From: Lathyrus oleraceus
Taxonomy: Eukaryota; Streptophyta; Magnoliopsida; Fabales; Fabaceae
Direction: 5' to 3'
Assembly: GCF_024323335.1 (NCBI RefSeq)
Contig: NC_066583.1
Coordinates: 411,506,031 to 411,570,030 of the forward strand
Length of the DNA stretch: 64,000 nt
The position numbers were made by a program, and so were the translations under genes. The notes below the pieces were generated by a model. That model had not been told where the DNA came from. It made no database searches and worked only from the letters and a program-made list of their open reading frames with translations. Positions within the stretch are counted from its first letter, which is position 1; the number at the start of each line of letters is the position of its first letter. Of the stretch, positions 11,770-23,028 are shown one piece after another.

Positions 11770-14060
11770 GTTGACTTATGGAAAACTATTGGAATATCCA
11801 CAACGACCCAATTGTTGCAGACCCCACCAGGGATGATGAAATTGCCAGAATCCTTTGTATCTTCTTCTAAAACGGCAGCAACCTCCTCATCTAGACAAGT
11901 GTGGATGAAACCTCCACTCTTGAATAACCCTTGCTTGTTGAAAGTACCAGAAGAAAAACCTATGCCAGCCCGGGACTCGTTGTCTTCTAACTCAATCATT
12001 TTTCCTAAACCAGTGGTTGCACCACGCTCAATGGCCAACTTTGCATCTTTGTAGGAAGCAAATGAAGGAGTTCTCTTCTCAATAGGCTCAGCTATAGATA
12101 AAGCTTGGAAAGGAGTTCCAATTTCAACCTCAGCATCTATATAAGAGAAGGAAGACAAATGGCTAACCAGGAGAGCCCTTTCTCCCCCTACCACCACTAG
12201 CTTCTTGTTTTTCACGAATTTCAATTTCTGGTGTAGGGTGGACGTCACGGCGCCTGCCTCGTGAATCCATGGTCTGCCTAAGAGACAACTATACGATGGG
12301 TGAATGTCCATATCCTGGAAGGTAATCTGGAAATCACTTGGTCCGATCTTGATTGGGAGATCAACTTCCCCAATCACAGTTTTGCGAGACCCAAAGAAAG
12401 CCTTCACAACTACTCCACTTTGCCTCATGGGAGGCCCTTGATATGATAGCTTTGAGAGAGTGGACTTTGGAAATATGTTCAATGATGACCCGGTGTCCAC
12501 CAACACATTGGACATGGCGTCGTCTTTGCAATTCATAGATATGTGTAAAGCCAAGTTGTGGTCTCTTCCCTCCTCAGGGAGATCAGAGTCACAAAAGCTC
12601 AGGTTGTTGCAAGCAGTAATGTTTGCAACAATGCTATCGAATTGCTCCAAAGTAACATCGTGATCCCCATATGCCACATCCAAAACTTTCTGCAGAGCCT
12701 CTCTATGTGGTTCCGAATTCAGAAGTAATGATAACACCGATATTTTGGATGGCGTTTGTAGAGGTTGGTCTACAACATTGTACTCGCTTTTCTTTTGATG
12801 AGTCTCAGCATCTCATCACAGTCTTCTTTCACATTTCCACTCGGGCCAACAGAAGTAGTAGTTTTCAGTACGGAGGAGGGCTTAACAGCAAGTGCCGGAT
12901 TCGGAGAATTCACAGCGTTCCCGATCGGGCGTTCAACAAAATCAGCATTAATTTGAGGCTTCGGCGGTGCTGAAAATACACGGCCACTACGGGTCAAACC
13001 GCTAACATCGGCAATATTCACAATAGAAGAAGAGGGCAAGGACACCTCTTTCCCATTCTCTACTGCTACGGCGTTGTAGCGATAGGGAACTGCCTTTTCA
13101 GAGGAGTAAGGCACAGGACCAGCAGGCTTAATGATCAGAGCGGGAGAAGCCTTCTGCTTGCTACCATTGTACTTGATGATAACAGGCTCGGGTATCCGGA
13201 ACACTGGGGAAATCACGTTGACCTCAGGCTCATTTTCATCAACATTCCTGTTTTGAAGGATCTCAATGACTCCTTCGTTCAACATTTCCTGAACATCCTT
13301 GCGCACCTGGAAACAACCCAATCGGTTAACAGAGCAGACTCGGAATCTATCATGGTCATGCTCATAATGATTGTAGTCACACAACAAACGATGCATCTGG
13401 ACCAGAGACTGTTGAATATGACTGACATATTTGACCTTGTATTTTCCAGGGCAACCCTGGACCATGTTGACAGATTTCCCATGTTCGGGCAATGGGTTCT
13501 TCTTCACATTAGGGCCTACATCCTCAAAACATAAAATACCACACCTCACAAGGTCTTGAACCTTGGTCTTCAAAGGGTAACAATTCTCCACGTCGTGGCC
13601 GGGAGCACCAGAATGGTAAACACAATGTAACTCAGGCTTATACCACCACTGGGGGTTAGCAGGTATAGTCGGTGGGTCTCTCGGAGTAATCAACTTCCTT
13701 TCTATCAAAGAGGGATATAAGTCTACGTACGTCATAGGAATAGGATCGAAGGTGACCCTTTTCCTCTCGTAACTCGTGCTGGTTTGATTACTGTTTCGAG
13801 GCTGGTAGGCCTGCTGTTGCGGTCGGTTTTGTTGTTGCTGATATTACGGATGTGGTTGCTGATTGTCTCTGGGGAGGAGTTGAAGGTGTCGGAGAAGACT
13901 GGCTCTGGGAAGCCATGAGTGACTCCATTAGGGCAGTAAACCTGGCCACTTCCTCTTTCAGCTCGCGGTTCTCTTGCTCTAAGTGATCCATCAGTCTTGA
14001 AATGTTGGCTCTAGTGTAGTTCCGGTGAGTCAGCTTGTCTTCAAAATAAATGAAGGACAC
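11766..14060 (-). pseudogene. gag-pro: gag-pro of element B, capsid deleted and frameshifted
   Basis: Three blocks remain. 14060-13788 is the gag N-terminus with a short heptad-rich stretch (RLMDHLEQENRELKEEVARF). 13735-12770 is the gag C-terminus with a zinc-knuckle-like CX2HX5HX4C at 13624-13580 and a second Cys/His cluster. 12737-11766 is an aspartic protease (LVDTGSSLNIFPKS) with a C-terminal tail ending at the intron donor. Compared with C, about 1.1 kb of capsid coding sequence is missing between the first two blocks. A frameshift near 12790 separates the second and third blocks. No conserved ATG is visible at the gag start; the first in-frame codon of the block is GTG. Confidence 0.82.
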
Positions 14061-14302
14061 AGAGTTAGACCACAGGGCAAGGGACCGGAAACAAAACCTG
14101 CTTATGCATATGATGCATGCAATGTTTGTGCATATGATTTGTTTTTTATTTCAAAGGAACTTTAGAGTTTTATTTGCAAATTCTGGAAATATTAAGCATT
14201 TTATCACATATGGAAATATCTCATCAAATAATATCAGGGAAAAGAAGTGCAGCATCGTCAATCATATACAAGAGAAAAGGAAAATAATCGTCTTATAGAT
14301 CC
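14061..14302 (-). other. ORF1-gag spacer of element B
   Basis: Non-coding. It corresponds to 1-229 in A and shares the ATCTCATCAAAT stretch and the closing GCATAAGCAG/GT. Nothing else is seen. Confidence 0.7.
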
Positions 14303-15754
14303 CTAGAAACAATCATCTAAAGCTCGGGACACAGGAAGATAAGATGCGCGAAGCCTCTTCACCTCCCTCTCGTAGGCTGCCTCCATATCGGCCTTCTCTT
14401 TGCCGAGTCGATCATACCTCCTCTTCCAGAACTTAGAAGACTGAGGAAGTAGAGAAGTCCATACATTATCAGGGTCATCAATAACCTGATGCTCAAGAAA
14501 CTCAATCAACACATCCTTCTCCTTAATCTGCTGAAGCAACTCTTCACGTTCACAGATCCAGGAACGTGAATGGTCTTCGTCTCTCAACTCCTCTACTCCT
14601 TGATTAGGGAGGGTTGAAGACCCAACCATAATCATAGGTGTAGGTCTCGGATACTCGTAAGGCATGAGATACTCAGACGCCCTCTTCCTAACCCAAACAG
14701 TGTAAGGCTCCAAAGCGATGTAATTCTTAGGACCCAACTCTTTCCTTTCTTTCCTATGAATCTTGCGCCAAGCGCGGACCATCCTAGCTTTCAAGCCTTG
14801 GGGATCTTTACCATCCTGAAAGAATACACCCTCTAACAGAATGTTATTGGGTTTATCCTTTAAGGGGAACCCAAGCTGCCGACGTGCCAAAACAGGATTG
14901 TAGTTAATCCCACCACATGTACCAAGAAGAGGTACATTGGAGAATTCGCCACAAGAGTCAATAATCCGCACACCATCATACACATGGTTATACCAAGAGA
15001 TATCATCATTAGTGAGAGACGTAAGTCTCATGGACCACCGTAGACATTCCTTGTTCTCCTTGAAAGCGATCGTCTGAGGTAAGTGAGAAATAAACCACTT
15101 ATACAACAAAGGCAAACAACATACAATGGAGCCACCACCCTTTGCATTCCTCATATGCAAAGAGAAATAGGTATCGCCCAACAGAGTCGGAACGGGATTA
15201 AGAGTAGAGAAGATCCTAATAGTGTTCACATCCACAAACTTGTCGATGTTGGGGAACAATACCAATCCATAGATGAGAAGTACAAATATGGCTTCAAAGG
15301 CATCCTCACTCATGGCCTTCCCATATATAGTAGCTTGAGCAATGAGGAACTCAGAAGGGAGACGTTGAATTCCACATTTGGTAGTCATATGAGCACCAAC
15401 CAGAGATTCATCTATGTGTAACATGTCTGCTATCTCTTGAGAAGTAGGAATACTCTCCAAGCCACTGAACGGCAACTGGTCTAGAATAGGTATACCCACA
15501 AGGTAAGCATACTCCTCAAGGGTAGGCAAAAGCTGGAAATCCGGAAACGTGAAGCAACGGTACAAAGGATCGTAAAACTGCACCAATACACTCACCAATC
15601 CTTCATCCACCTGAGTAGTCAGAAGAGGAAGAAGCTTCCCAAAACGAGCTTTGAAACCCAAAGGATCTAATACATAGGATGTCAGATTCCTTAACTCTTC
15701 CAAATCTGGTTGCATGAAGTTGTACTTCTTTGTATTCCTTCTTTGTCTTTCCAT
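14303..15754 (-). CDS. Ogre ORF1 protein, element B (intact, ~483 aa)
   Basis: It is a homologue of A's ORF1 with the same length and order. I chose the ATG at 15752-15754 because the first residues (MERQRRNTKKY) match A and the D relic; the open frame upstream to 15874 is leader. The body has the same ALF/YDPLY-type and LPTLEEYAYLVGIPI motifs near residues 55-90, and the C-terminal ~80 residues form a probable coiled coil (EREELLQQIKEKDVLIEFLE; RYDRLGKEKADMEAAYE). Function is unknown in the family; a nucleic-acid- or gag-associated role would be a guess. That ORF1 is intact while gag-pro and pol of the same copy are broken suggests that this copy decayed recently. Confidence 0.85.
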   Translation of the reverse strand: MERQRRNTKKYNFMQPDLEELRNLTSYVLDPLGFKARFGKLLPLLTTQVDEGLVSVLVQFYDPLYRCFTFPDFQLLPTLEEYAYLVGIPILDQLPFSGLESIPTSQEIADMLHIDESLVGAHMTTKCGIQRLPSEFLIAQATIYGKAMSEDAFEAIFVLLIYGLVLFPNIDKFVDVNTIRIFSTLNPVPTLLGDTYFSLHMRNAKGGGSIVCCLPLLYKWFISHLPQTIAFKENKECLRWSMRLTSLTNDDISWYNHVYDGVRIIDSCGEFSNVPLLGTCGGINYNPVLARRQLGFPLKDKPNNILLEGVFFQDGKDPQGLKARMVRAWRKIHRKERKELGPKNYIALEPYTVWVRKRASEYLMPYEYPRPTPMIMVGSSTLPNQGVEELRDEDHSRSWICEREELLQQIKEKDVLIEFLEHQVIDDPDNVWTSLLPQSSKFWKRRYDRLGKEKADMEAAYEREVKRLRASYLPVSRALDDCF

Positions 15755-16649
15755 GTCTGAAAATTTTGCAAATAAACCCCTTAAGTTCCTTGAAAATTTT
15801 CTTATTATTTTGATGATATGAATGCAAATGGGTGCATGAATGCAACAATCACACTCAAGGATCAAGCAAAGCACACCAAATAAAGGTCATGGGATGGATC
15901 ATATTATCCTTAATATCAACCATCCATTTTGGTGGATTATGGTCTACACCTTATCAACACCCAAGTTCCATTGATATTAAGGATTCATGAACGGATCAAC
16001 CATGAATCAAGGGTTTGTTGCAAGTCACGAGCATGGAGTTTAGGTAAAGAACCACCCAACGGGAATGTGCTAAGGTTTAAACCTGCCAAACATGTTCTAC
16101 AAGAGGGTCCCATAGTCATCATCCCATCTTTCAGATATTATTGGAGAAACAACTACTCGTATTCTGAAAATATTCTCAAGAGAGACTCTTATGAGTGTAG
16201 TATCGTGTAACAATCGTATCAAATCTTAAACTTGAACGACTTTCGCACTACATCCTAAGAATAGGCCAAGATGGGCTTGGTAAACTAAGGTCCTTGGCTT
16301 CTAAGGTCTATATTGGAAAGAGTAATGTCTAACCACAACTTACTTGTGTGACATTCTTGATCCCAACATAACCTCCACCAAGTGAATGGACTTGCAAGTC
16401 AACTTGCTAAGGAATAATAACTCCACACAAGTCAACAAGACTACGCCATTCTCCTATCCTAAGTGCACTCGAGTCCGGGTATAGAACTCATCTCACAAAG
16501 ATCACCAAGCATACAAGGAATTAATATCAAGCAATTCAATCATTACGTACAATACAGTAATCCCAAATTGCACAAAAATATGTCACAAAAAAAATACAAT
16601 ACAATACAACAAATATGAAAAGTAGGCAAAACCCACTAGGATTTATCAT
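15755..16649 (-). other. 5' leader of element B
   Basis: Untranslated. By eye it is over 90% identical to the F leaders over ~600 bases (compare 16490-15900, minus strand, with 41219-41830), although the two families differ in coding content. Near ORF1 it carries one inverted repeat with 14-bp perfect arms (15906-15919 and 15971-15984). Confidence 0.75.
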
Positions 16650-16667
16650 TCCCCAGCAGAGTCGCCA
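16650..16667 (-). promoter_or_regulatory. Primer-binding site of element B
   Basis: TGGCGACTCTGCTGGGGA on the minus strand, identical to the A and F sites and again separated by GAAAAG from the LTR end at 16674. Confidence 0.85.
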
Positions 16668-17070
16668 CTTTTCTGTAGCGGGGTATTCGTTACCATTAGA
16701 GATTATGACTAAATCCAAGGTAAATCATACAAATCGAGTCGCCACCGCACTTCTATTTATCCAAAGGAATGGTTAGAAAGAGAACAAAAACCTAAAAGTT
16801 TTATTGAATCAAAAACTAGTAAAAATGTCAGAGATCTGGGTAAGGGGGTTGGTTATGCAATGGGAAGGTATTATGCACCCAAAGCATCCTAGGTACTCCT
16901 AGGGAGCCCTTTTCACATTTGTTGCAAAGGTTGTTGTTTTTTTTTTGAAAATTTATTTGTGCAAACATGATTGTAGGGATGAGAAAAACGTGTATGTTTA
17001 TCTAATGTACTACTTACTAAAAGAAGGGTCAAAAGAAAATGACTCGCACGGACGTCGCATCTACTGCATA

Positions 17071-17205
17071 CGTATCTCATCTGAATCTGAGAATCAGAGT
17101 CTTCGTAGCTCAGCTACCAATGGGTTCAAGAGGAGTGTGCTCGCTAAGACATCGCGTCTTATTCCTACGTATCTCATCTGGGATGAAAATCAGAGCAAAA
17201 TGTAG
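17071..17205 (-). promoter_or_regulatory. Two tandem R/U5 hairpins in B's LTR
   Basis: In sense orientation each has a CTACG/CGTA outer pair around a TCTCAT...ATGAGA-type inner stem (17205-17165 and 17108-17071). F's LTRs have the same tandem pair; A, C and D have a single hairpin. Confidence 0.5.
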
Positions 17206-17856
17206 TTCGACCACCTATGGGGTAAGGGTTGTGTTTTGGGGTGAACGACATTACTACGCAATCTACCGGATGCTCGACCTTTGGAGACTTACTCGCCTGT
17301 AGTAGAAGGAGATAACGTGTTCTTAGGAGAAGAAAAATCAATGATTTTGGGGTGTTTAGGGATGCTCATGCAAAAAGGCAGTCCTAGATAAAGGAACCAC
17401 GCTACCTTAAATGACATGCCACGAGAGGCTATACGAAACCTAAGAAATCGGTAACATGCGGGAAAAGTAAAGGGATCGAGAGATCTACCGTACGGATAAA
17501 GATCCGAAGTAACAACAATTAGATAAATAAGAAACCCAAAGACTCTTCCAAGCTAAACACCATCAAAGAAAGCGAGTCAGTACAGGTAATCGGAATAGAC
17601 CTCCAGGTGGTACCCCACAAATAAAGTGGAACACCAAGTAAGCTATCCCTGACTGGAGAGATCGAATGAAATTGAATTGCCTGGTTGGGTTTGCAAAGCA
17701 ATCTGAGGGTTTATATGAGAGGGAATTGGTTCTTTGCAGATGAGTTCCCTTCAGTCTCTGGAGGTTGCTCTGAACTCTGTTAGCTCTTCTCTCACTATCT
17801 TTTTCCCAGCCAGGGTAATAGGAATAGAATGGCCTTTTGTTTCACTTAAACTCTGA

Positions 17857-17864
17857 ATTTATAA
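17857..17864 (-). promoter_or_regulatory. TATA box of B's LTR
   Basis: TATAAATT on the minus strand, preceded by a GAGCCCA...AAAATCAG block that also precedes the TATA box in the F LTRs. Confidence 0.6.
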
Positions 17865-18512
17865 CCTGATTTTTGTGGACCTGTGGGCTCAAATGAGAGA
17901 GGCCCAAGTCCAGAATTTTTCTGTTATATTTTATTTATTTATTTATTTTTTCGTTTTTCTTTTTTTCGTCTTTCGTTTTTTTTTTCGTTTTTCGTTTTTT
18001 TTTATTTTTGTTTTTTAAACACGTGGGCTTCGCCTAGCGAGCATGACAGTTCAAGAAATTCCTCTGAGCGTAGGTGATTCTGGTGGCTTTTCTTGGGACT
18101 CGCTAGGCAACCCATTCTGCTCGCCTAGCGAGCATGACAACTCATGAACAAACTTTTGCTCCTTCAAGATTAACGTTTTGACTGACGAATAGACCCCATT
18201 TGAACTTGTTGGAAGTATCTCAAGTCATTCCCTTGTGTTGATTGATCATCTAAATAGAACCCACAAAGTGTCTTGGATGATACTCAAGCTTCAAACAAAA
18301 GATGTTAGTGACACATTTTTGTGCTTTTGGTTAGTAAACAAAAGTAAGAGAAACAATGATGTATAATTCAAGCATGCTTGGTGATCTCAAACCAATCACA
18401 AGGAGTCCCACCCAAAGGCAAAGGGAACCAAGATGCTAAAGATCCTTGAGGCAATGCAAATGCAATGTTATGATGCCATGAGGGATCTTAGGGTCAAAAT
18501 TGGGGTCTTACA

Positions 18513-19744
18513 GGCTGCAGACCCAAAGGATCATCCCAGGCAAGAATTAGGGAAAGCAAGACAAAAGAATCAGAGGATCAATATCAAAATCCTCAGTAAA
18601 ACCAAATTTCTGTGACTGCAAACAAAAGCAAAAGGTGAGTGGTTGTTGCTCCAAACTCTTATTAGGTTACTTATCCATCATTGATACTATTCAAAATCCT
18701 TTTCTGAAAGATGGACGCTTGTTTTAAGCTAACTGAAAGTAGGTTGGAGAACATCACGTAGAACCGACAAGTTAGAATAGGCTTTGAGCGTTATATCCTT
18801 TCTTTCTAAAACCGTGAACCAGGCCACATTATAAACCTCAAAATACCTAATTGAAGCAGGGTTTATTTCGAAAGCATACTACGGTAAGATCGCGTTAAGT
18901 TGACTCTTAAAGATTTGCTTGTCATTTGTATGGATACTAATCTGGCATTCTAATCAGTGATTCATTCACTATATGTCATAATTTTAGCGAACACACTTGA
19001 ATTTCAAAACTTGCATGAGCATGACATTACAATTATCATTTTCAAAATGAACATTCTACATGCGAACAAACATTCGACTTCAAGGAAGCTTACACAATGG
19101 GAAGATTGAACAACTTTTCTGATATCCCATAACTCAAATCTCTTCAAGAGTCCGTCAATCTGGGGAAACCACGTCGAGATTCTACAAATCTCTCTAAATC
19201 ATCCGGATAAGGGCAAAGGTAATTCAAAGCTCATATTGGGGCAAGCCATCCCGAGAGCATGAGAAGTCAATCACTCCTAAGATGGTTAATCGAGAGGACA
19301 CCATTTCAAGACGCTGGGGCTAGCTAGTTATAAATCTTCATAGGATGAGACTACTCCACGACTTATGACTGGGGAAGTTGATACATATACCCAGTATATT
19401 GGGGCAGAGGCAGGCTACACAGGTACAAACTCTCTCCATGTTTTAGATTAAATCCAGAGGTGTCACAACAGCTGTCGAGCTTGAAGTAGGTGTCGGAGAA
19501 TCACGCCTGGATGACCATTATCCTAGCCAAGATTCCCACCTCCCTCTATGTGAGCACCTGACTTAACCATTTTAGAAATCATCATCATGCATAAACCACG
19601 TTGTTTCACTCATACCATTCATAAAGCATAACATGAAACCGTGCAAATGAGAAAAGCCAAAAATCCAGTTTAATTGACTAACCTAAATCCTAACCTTAGC
19701 TTGGCTCTCATCATTCCCAATGGGAATTTTTTTGGATACATTAG
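18513..19744 (-). other. Older DNA between B and C, resembling an Ogre 3' UTR fragment
   Basis: No open frame of note and no LTR ends are seen. In minus orientation it contains repeated TTCCCCAG, GCCCCAG and GCCCCAATAT motifs at irregular intervals, as in the 3' UTRs of F (47560-47900) and B. I infer that it is a remnant of another element into which B and C inserted, but similarity is weak. Confidence 0.4.
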
Positions 19745-20100
19745 TGTAGCGGTAAATTCATAACCATTAAGCTATGGATAAGCTTAACGTCAATAAAACC
19801 AGAGTCTCCACCACGTTTTTATTATTTCCAAAGGAAAAGGGAAAAATACGAACAAAACCCAAAGATAAGAAGTTTTCAAATCAAAACTAATAAAATGCCA
19901 GAGATTACAGGTAAGGGGGTTGGTTACACAGAGGGAAGGTGTTAGCACCCAAAAGTGTCCTAGGTACTCCTAGGGAGCCATTTTTTATGTGTGCATATGT
20001 TTTTGGTATAAATGATGTTTCATAAAAAATCAGAGTGTGGGGATGAGAAAAGACTTCAATGATTATATTTTTGTGTTTGACAAGACCTTCGATCTTGTGC

Positions 20101-20140
20101 CTACGTACCAACATAAAAATGAGGGATCAAAACCTCGTAG
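20101..20140 (-). promoter_or_regulatory. R/U5 hairpin in C's LTR (weakened)
   Basis: The outer CTACG/CGTAG pair is kept, but the inner stem is mostly lost, in line with the age of C. Confidence 0.4.
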
Positions 20141-23020
20141 TTTGTGGTAACTTTTTTAAATAAGTTGGTGCATTGCTTTTAATAATAGTTTAATAAGAAA
20201 AGGCACAAAGGGCCAAAATTTTGAATGGAGTTGTTAATTCTTTTTGTCTTTTGAAATTTTAAGTCAATATGATTAAGTTTATATACAAATTTGATTTAAG
20301 AAAGAGTTTAAAAATTCAATGGCATAAGGCCAAAGTTTCTAATTATTGAAAGTCTATGTTTGAAATCACAAGCAAAGAAGTTTTTGAAAAGGGGGAGATA
20401 TTTTGAAATTAAAGAAGTGGGAGGAGATGAAGAGGCTATCCTAAGAAAAAATTTAAAAGTTAAAAGTTGAAAAGATCTGAGCAATGGGATGTAATCCAAC
20501 AGACAATAATTTCATATAGAAGTCCATTTTCCTTTAGACTTTAATCAAGCAATTATCAATAAGCAATGAGCAATATCCAAACATCATGAAGATCAAGGCA
20601 TCAAATAAAGATGGCCACATCCAAGCAAGCACTTTAATAGCTAACAATCTTCATTGTCTTCCCATGTATCAAATGAAATATTCCTTGATCAACTTAAAAC
20701 AAAACATCAGACACAAGATCAAAATAACAATTAAGCATAGAGACAGAGTAGCAGATGAACCCAAGAAATTCTCAAGTCTTGTATCAGATGAAGGTACAAT
20801 TCAAAGTAGCTTAGTCTTAAGATGTTGGCATTGGCCAAGTCCGTTTAGCACAGGGAGTGAAACCTAAACTTAAGTCCAAAAGTTCAGATCAAGTTCAACA
20901 ATCCACCAGATGTTTTTTAGGGTTTTTGTTGTTATTAGGTATTTTAAGGTCCTAAGACCATAAAAAAAATCAAAACACGCGAACAATATATACAATCACA
21001 AGATATGGCTCAAATGAGCAAAGTGAAAAGGACATAAACATAAACAAGTTATATGAAACGTAAATGGAAATGAATGATAAAGGAATGAAATTTATATTGC
21101 ATAATAGTAAATGATTTGAAAGTAAAGAAATATTAACAAAAGTTAGTTAAATTTTAGTCAAAAGTTAGTGTTCATTTTTAATTGATTAAGCCATTCTTTG
21201 GAGAACACTAAACCATTCATTCACAAGTATGAATCCTTCAACCAAGACATCTTCCATGAGAAGGGCTCTAACTTGGATAATTTAAAAAGTATGGCACTAG
21301 CTCTCATGAAAGGAAAAAAGGTCAAGTCTCCACACAATGACATGAAGAATAAGAGACTTACAATCTCACTTACTAGAATGTTATGCCTTGAGGGTCAAAT
21401 TTATATTTATGTTAAGCAATCGTAATTGGACTTATGTAGAAGTCACAACTATCTGAGGCCGAAAAATAAAAATATATGTGTGAATGCATGTTAGAGATTT
21501 AGTACAAAGAACCAAACTCCTAAAACATACCATACACTAAAAAGAAAAATCAAAAGGAAGGGACCTATCTCAGTCATACTTGTATTGATTCATCTGACAC
21601 AAGGTCATTGATGAGTCAATTAGCCTTTAGATATTAGAGATTTCATTGGTCCAATGAGGGAATGGGATGTAATAGGGATGAAGATGAAGAGGGAAGGGAA
21701 GATAGAAACACAAATTGATCATGGGAGGAATTTCATCAAATCAAAACCACCCATTTATTTTGGGAGATGAAATGTATATTTCATGAATCCCCTAAATCCA
21801 ATGGTTTTGTTCCAACAAAAGTCAAATCATCCTTGACCAAGGCCCAAACAGAAAGTCAAACATCACAAGACCATAAAAATGGCTCAACATAATTTTTACA
21901 TATTTAATCAATTAAAAATCATTTTAAAAAATGGATTAAAATGCATTTAAAATTGGTCAAAACCTAAAATCCCTTCAAAATACCAAATAAATGGCCAAGC
22001 GATTTATCCTAGGTCAAACAAGGTCAGATGACCTTAGACAAAAAATTTCACTATTTTTAAAAAGTCTGAAGTATTTTTAAATAATTAAAAATATACATGA
22101 AAACATTTAATTCACGAAAAATATCAAAATTAATCCAAAAAATAATTTTAATTCAAAATATGGAAGAGAAAAATATTTAAAGTTTTTTGGTGAAAGTCCC
22201 ATATTTTTTGGATTAAAAATGAAACTAATATGAATTAAAGAAAATAAAGGGATTAAATGAAAAATCAGAAAATAAAATGAAATTCAAAAAAACAAGGGCC
22301 ATCAGATCTCCCTCATTAATTGAGGTGGCAGATCTGATGGCCAAGCGTGCGCTTCCATCAAACACATTAGTCAACGCATGTACATGCGTGGTATTCAAAA
22401 GCAAGGGCCAGAATTAGAACGTGGATTCATGATCCGATGTTCTGGGTAAAGCCAACACACCACCAGAGCCCTAGCTCCGGTCATCTTCTCTGGTGGACCT
22501 CACTGGTCTGGTCCACCATAAACCACCACCAAAATAAAAAGTAAGGACATGATTTTAAGGGAAAAGTGCTCAGCAGGACGAATCTGACCTCCATTTCTTC
22601 CAATTCCAAGTATATTGAAAGATACATGGATTTGAAAATTGAGGTTCATGATCTGAGTTGCTTGACCTCAAAGCAATTCAATCTTGTTTCCTACATTGGT
22701 AGGACTTCAGCCAACCAAAAATCAAAGAGAATGGTGAAGAATTGAGAGAGAATCGAAAAGAGAAAGTTTGACAAATTTCACCTTCTGTTTGAAGTGATGA
22801 AGCTTGATCTGAATTGGCTCGGGATTGCTTCCACTTGATTGCAGGAGGTGAATTGAGAGCTCAAATGACTTAGATTCTTGGAGTTTCAACTTCAAAACAG
22901 AAGTAAAATTGAAACTCTATTTTCAATTGAAAACCTTTAAGATTATGCTCTAATGGCGGTGGGAAGGTTGCAGGAGAAAAGCTTGGGCAAGGTGCCCCCA
23001 ATTCTGAGCAGAAGGGGTTG

Positions 23021-23028
23021 TATTTATA
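23021..23028 (-). promoter_or_regulatory. TATA box of C's LTR
   Basis: TATAAATA on the minus strand, ~1.5 kb into the LTR and ~430 bases upstream of the donor-like GTCAG at 22588. D has a similar spacing (36208 to 36579). Confidence 0.5.

Larger units (their letters stand above)
6173..18512 (-). mobile_element. Element B: Ogre-type retrotransposon with ORF1, gag-pro and pol; 3' end cut by A
   Basis: Minus-strand order: 5' LTR 18512-16674, PBS, leader, ORF1, spacer, deleted gag, protease, intron, RT-RNaseH-integrase, hairpin array, and 3' UTR until A's insertion at 6172/6173. The rest of the 3' UTR and the 3' LTR must lie left of the window. It is the most complete element here, but gag lacks its capsid part, gag-pro has a frameshift near 12790, and pol has one stop at 9020-9022. 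The GGCTG after the LTR start (18513-18517) is a possible target-site duplication that cannot be tested here. Confidence 0.88.
16674..18512 (-). repeat. 5' LTR of element B (1839 bp), mosaic
   Basis: The ends are TGTAAGACCCC (18512) and CGCTACA (16674). The first few hundred sense bases and the last ~150 resemble the A/D LTRs. The middle (about 18010-17000) resembles the F LTR: the (A)nCG tract, the ACTTGGG...CATTTGAGCCCA block before the TATA box, GCATCCGGTAGATTGCG, and two TACGTA hairpins. It lacks the 12-bp ACACTTGGAGTT array of F. This LTR therefore combines two LTR types. Confidence 0.85.

Noticed and set aside
16674..18512. LTR as the 3' LTR of an upstream element (18513-19744)
   Set aside because: No AGGGGCA-type polypurine tract precedes 18512, and the LTR is followed directly by PBS, leader and ORF1 of B; it is B's 5' LTR.
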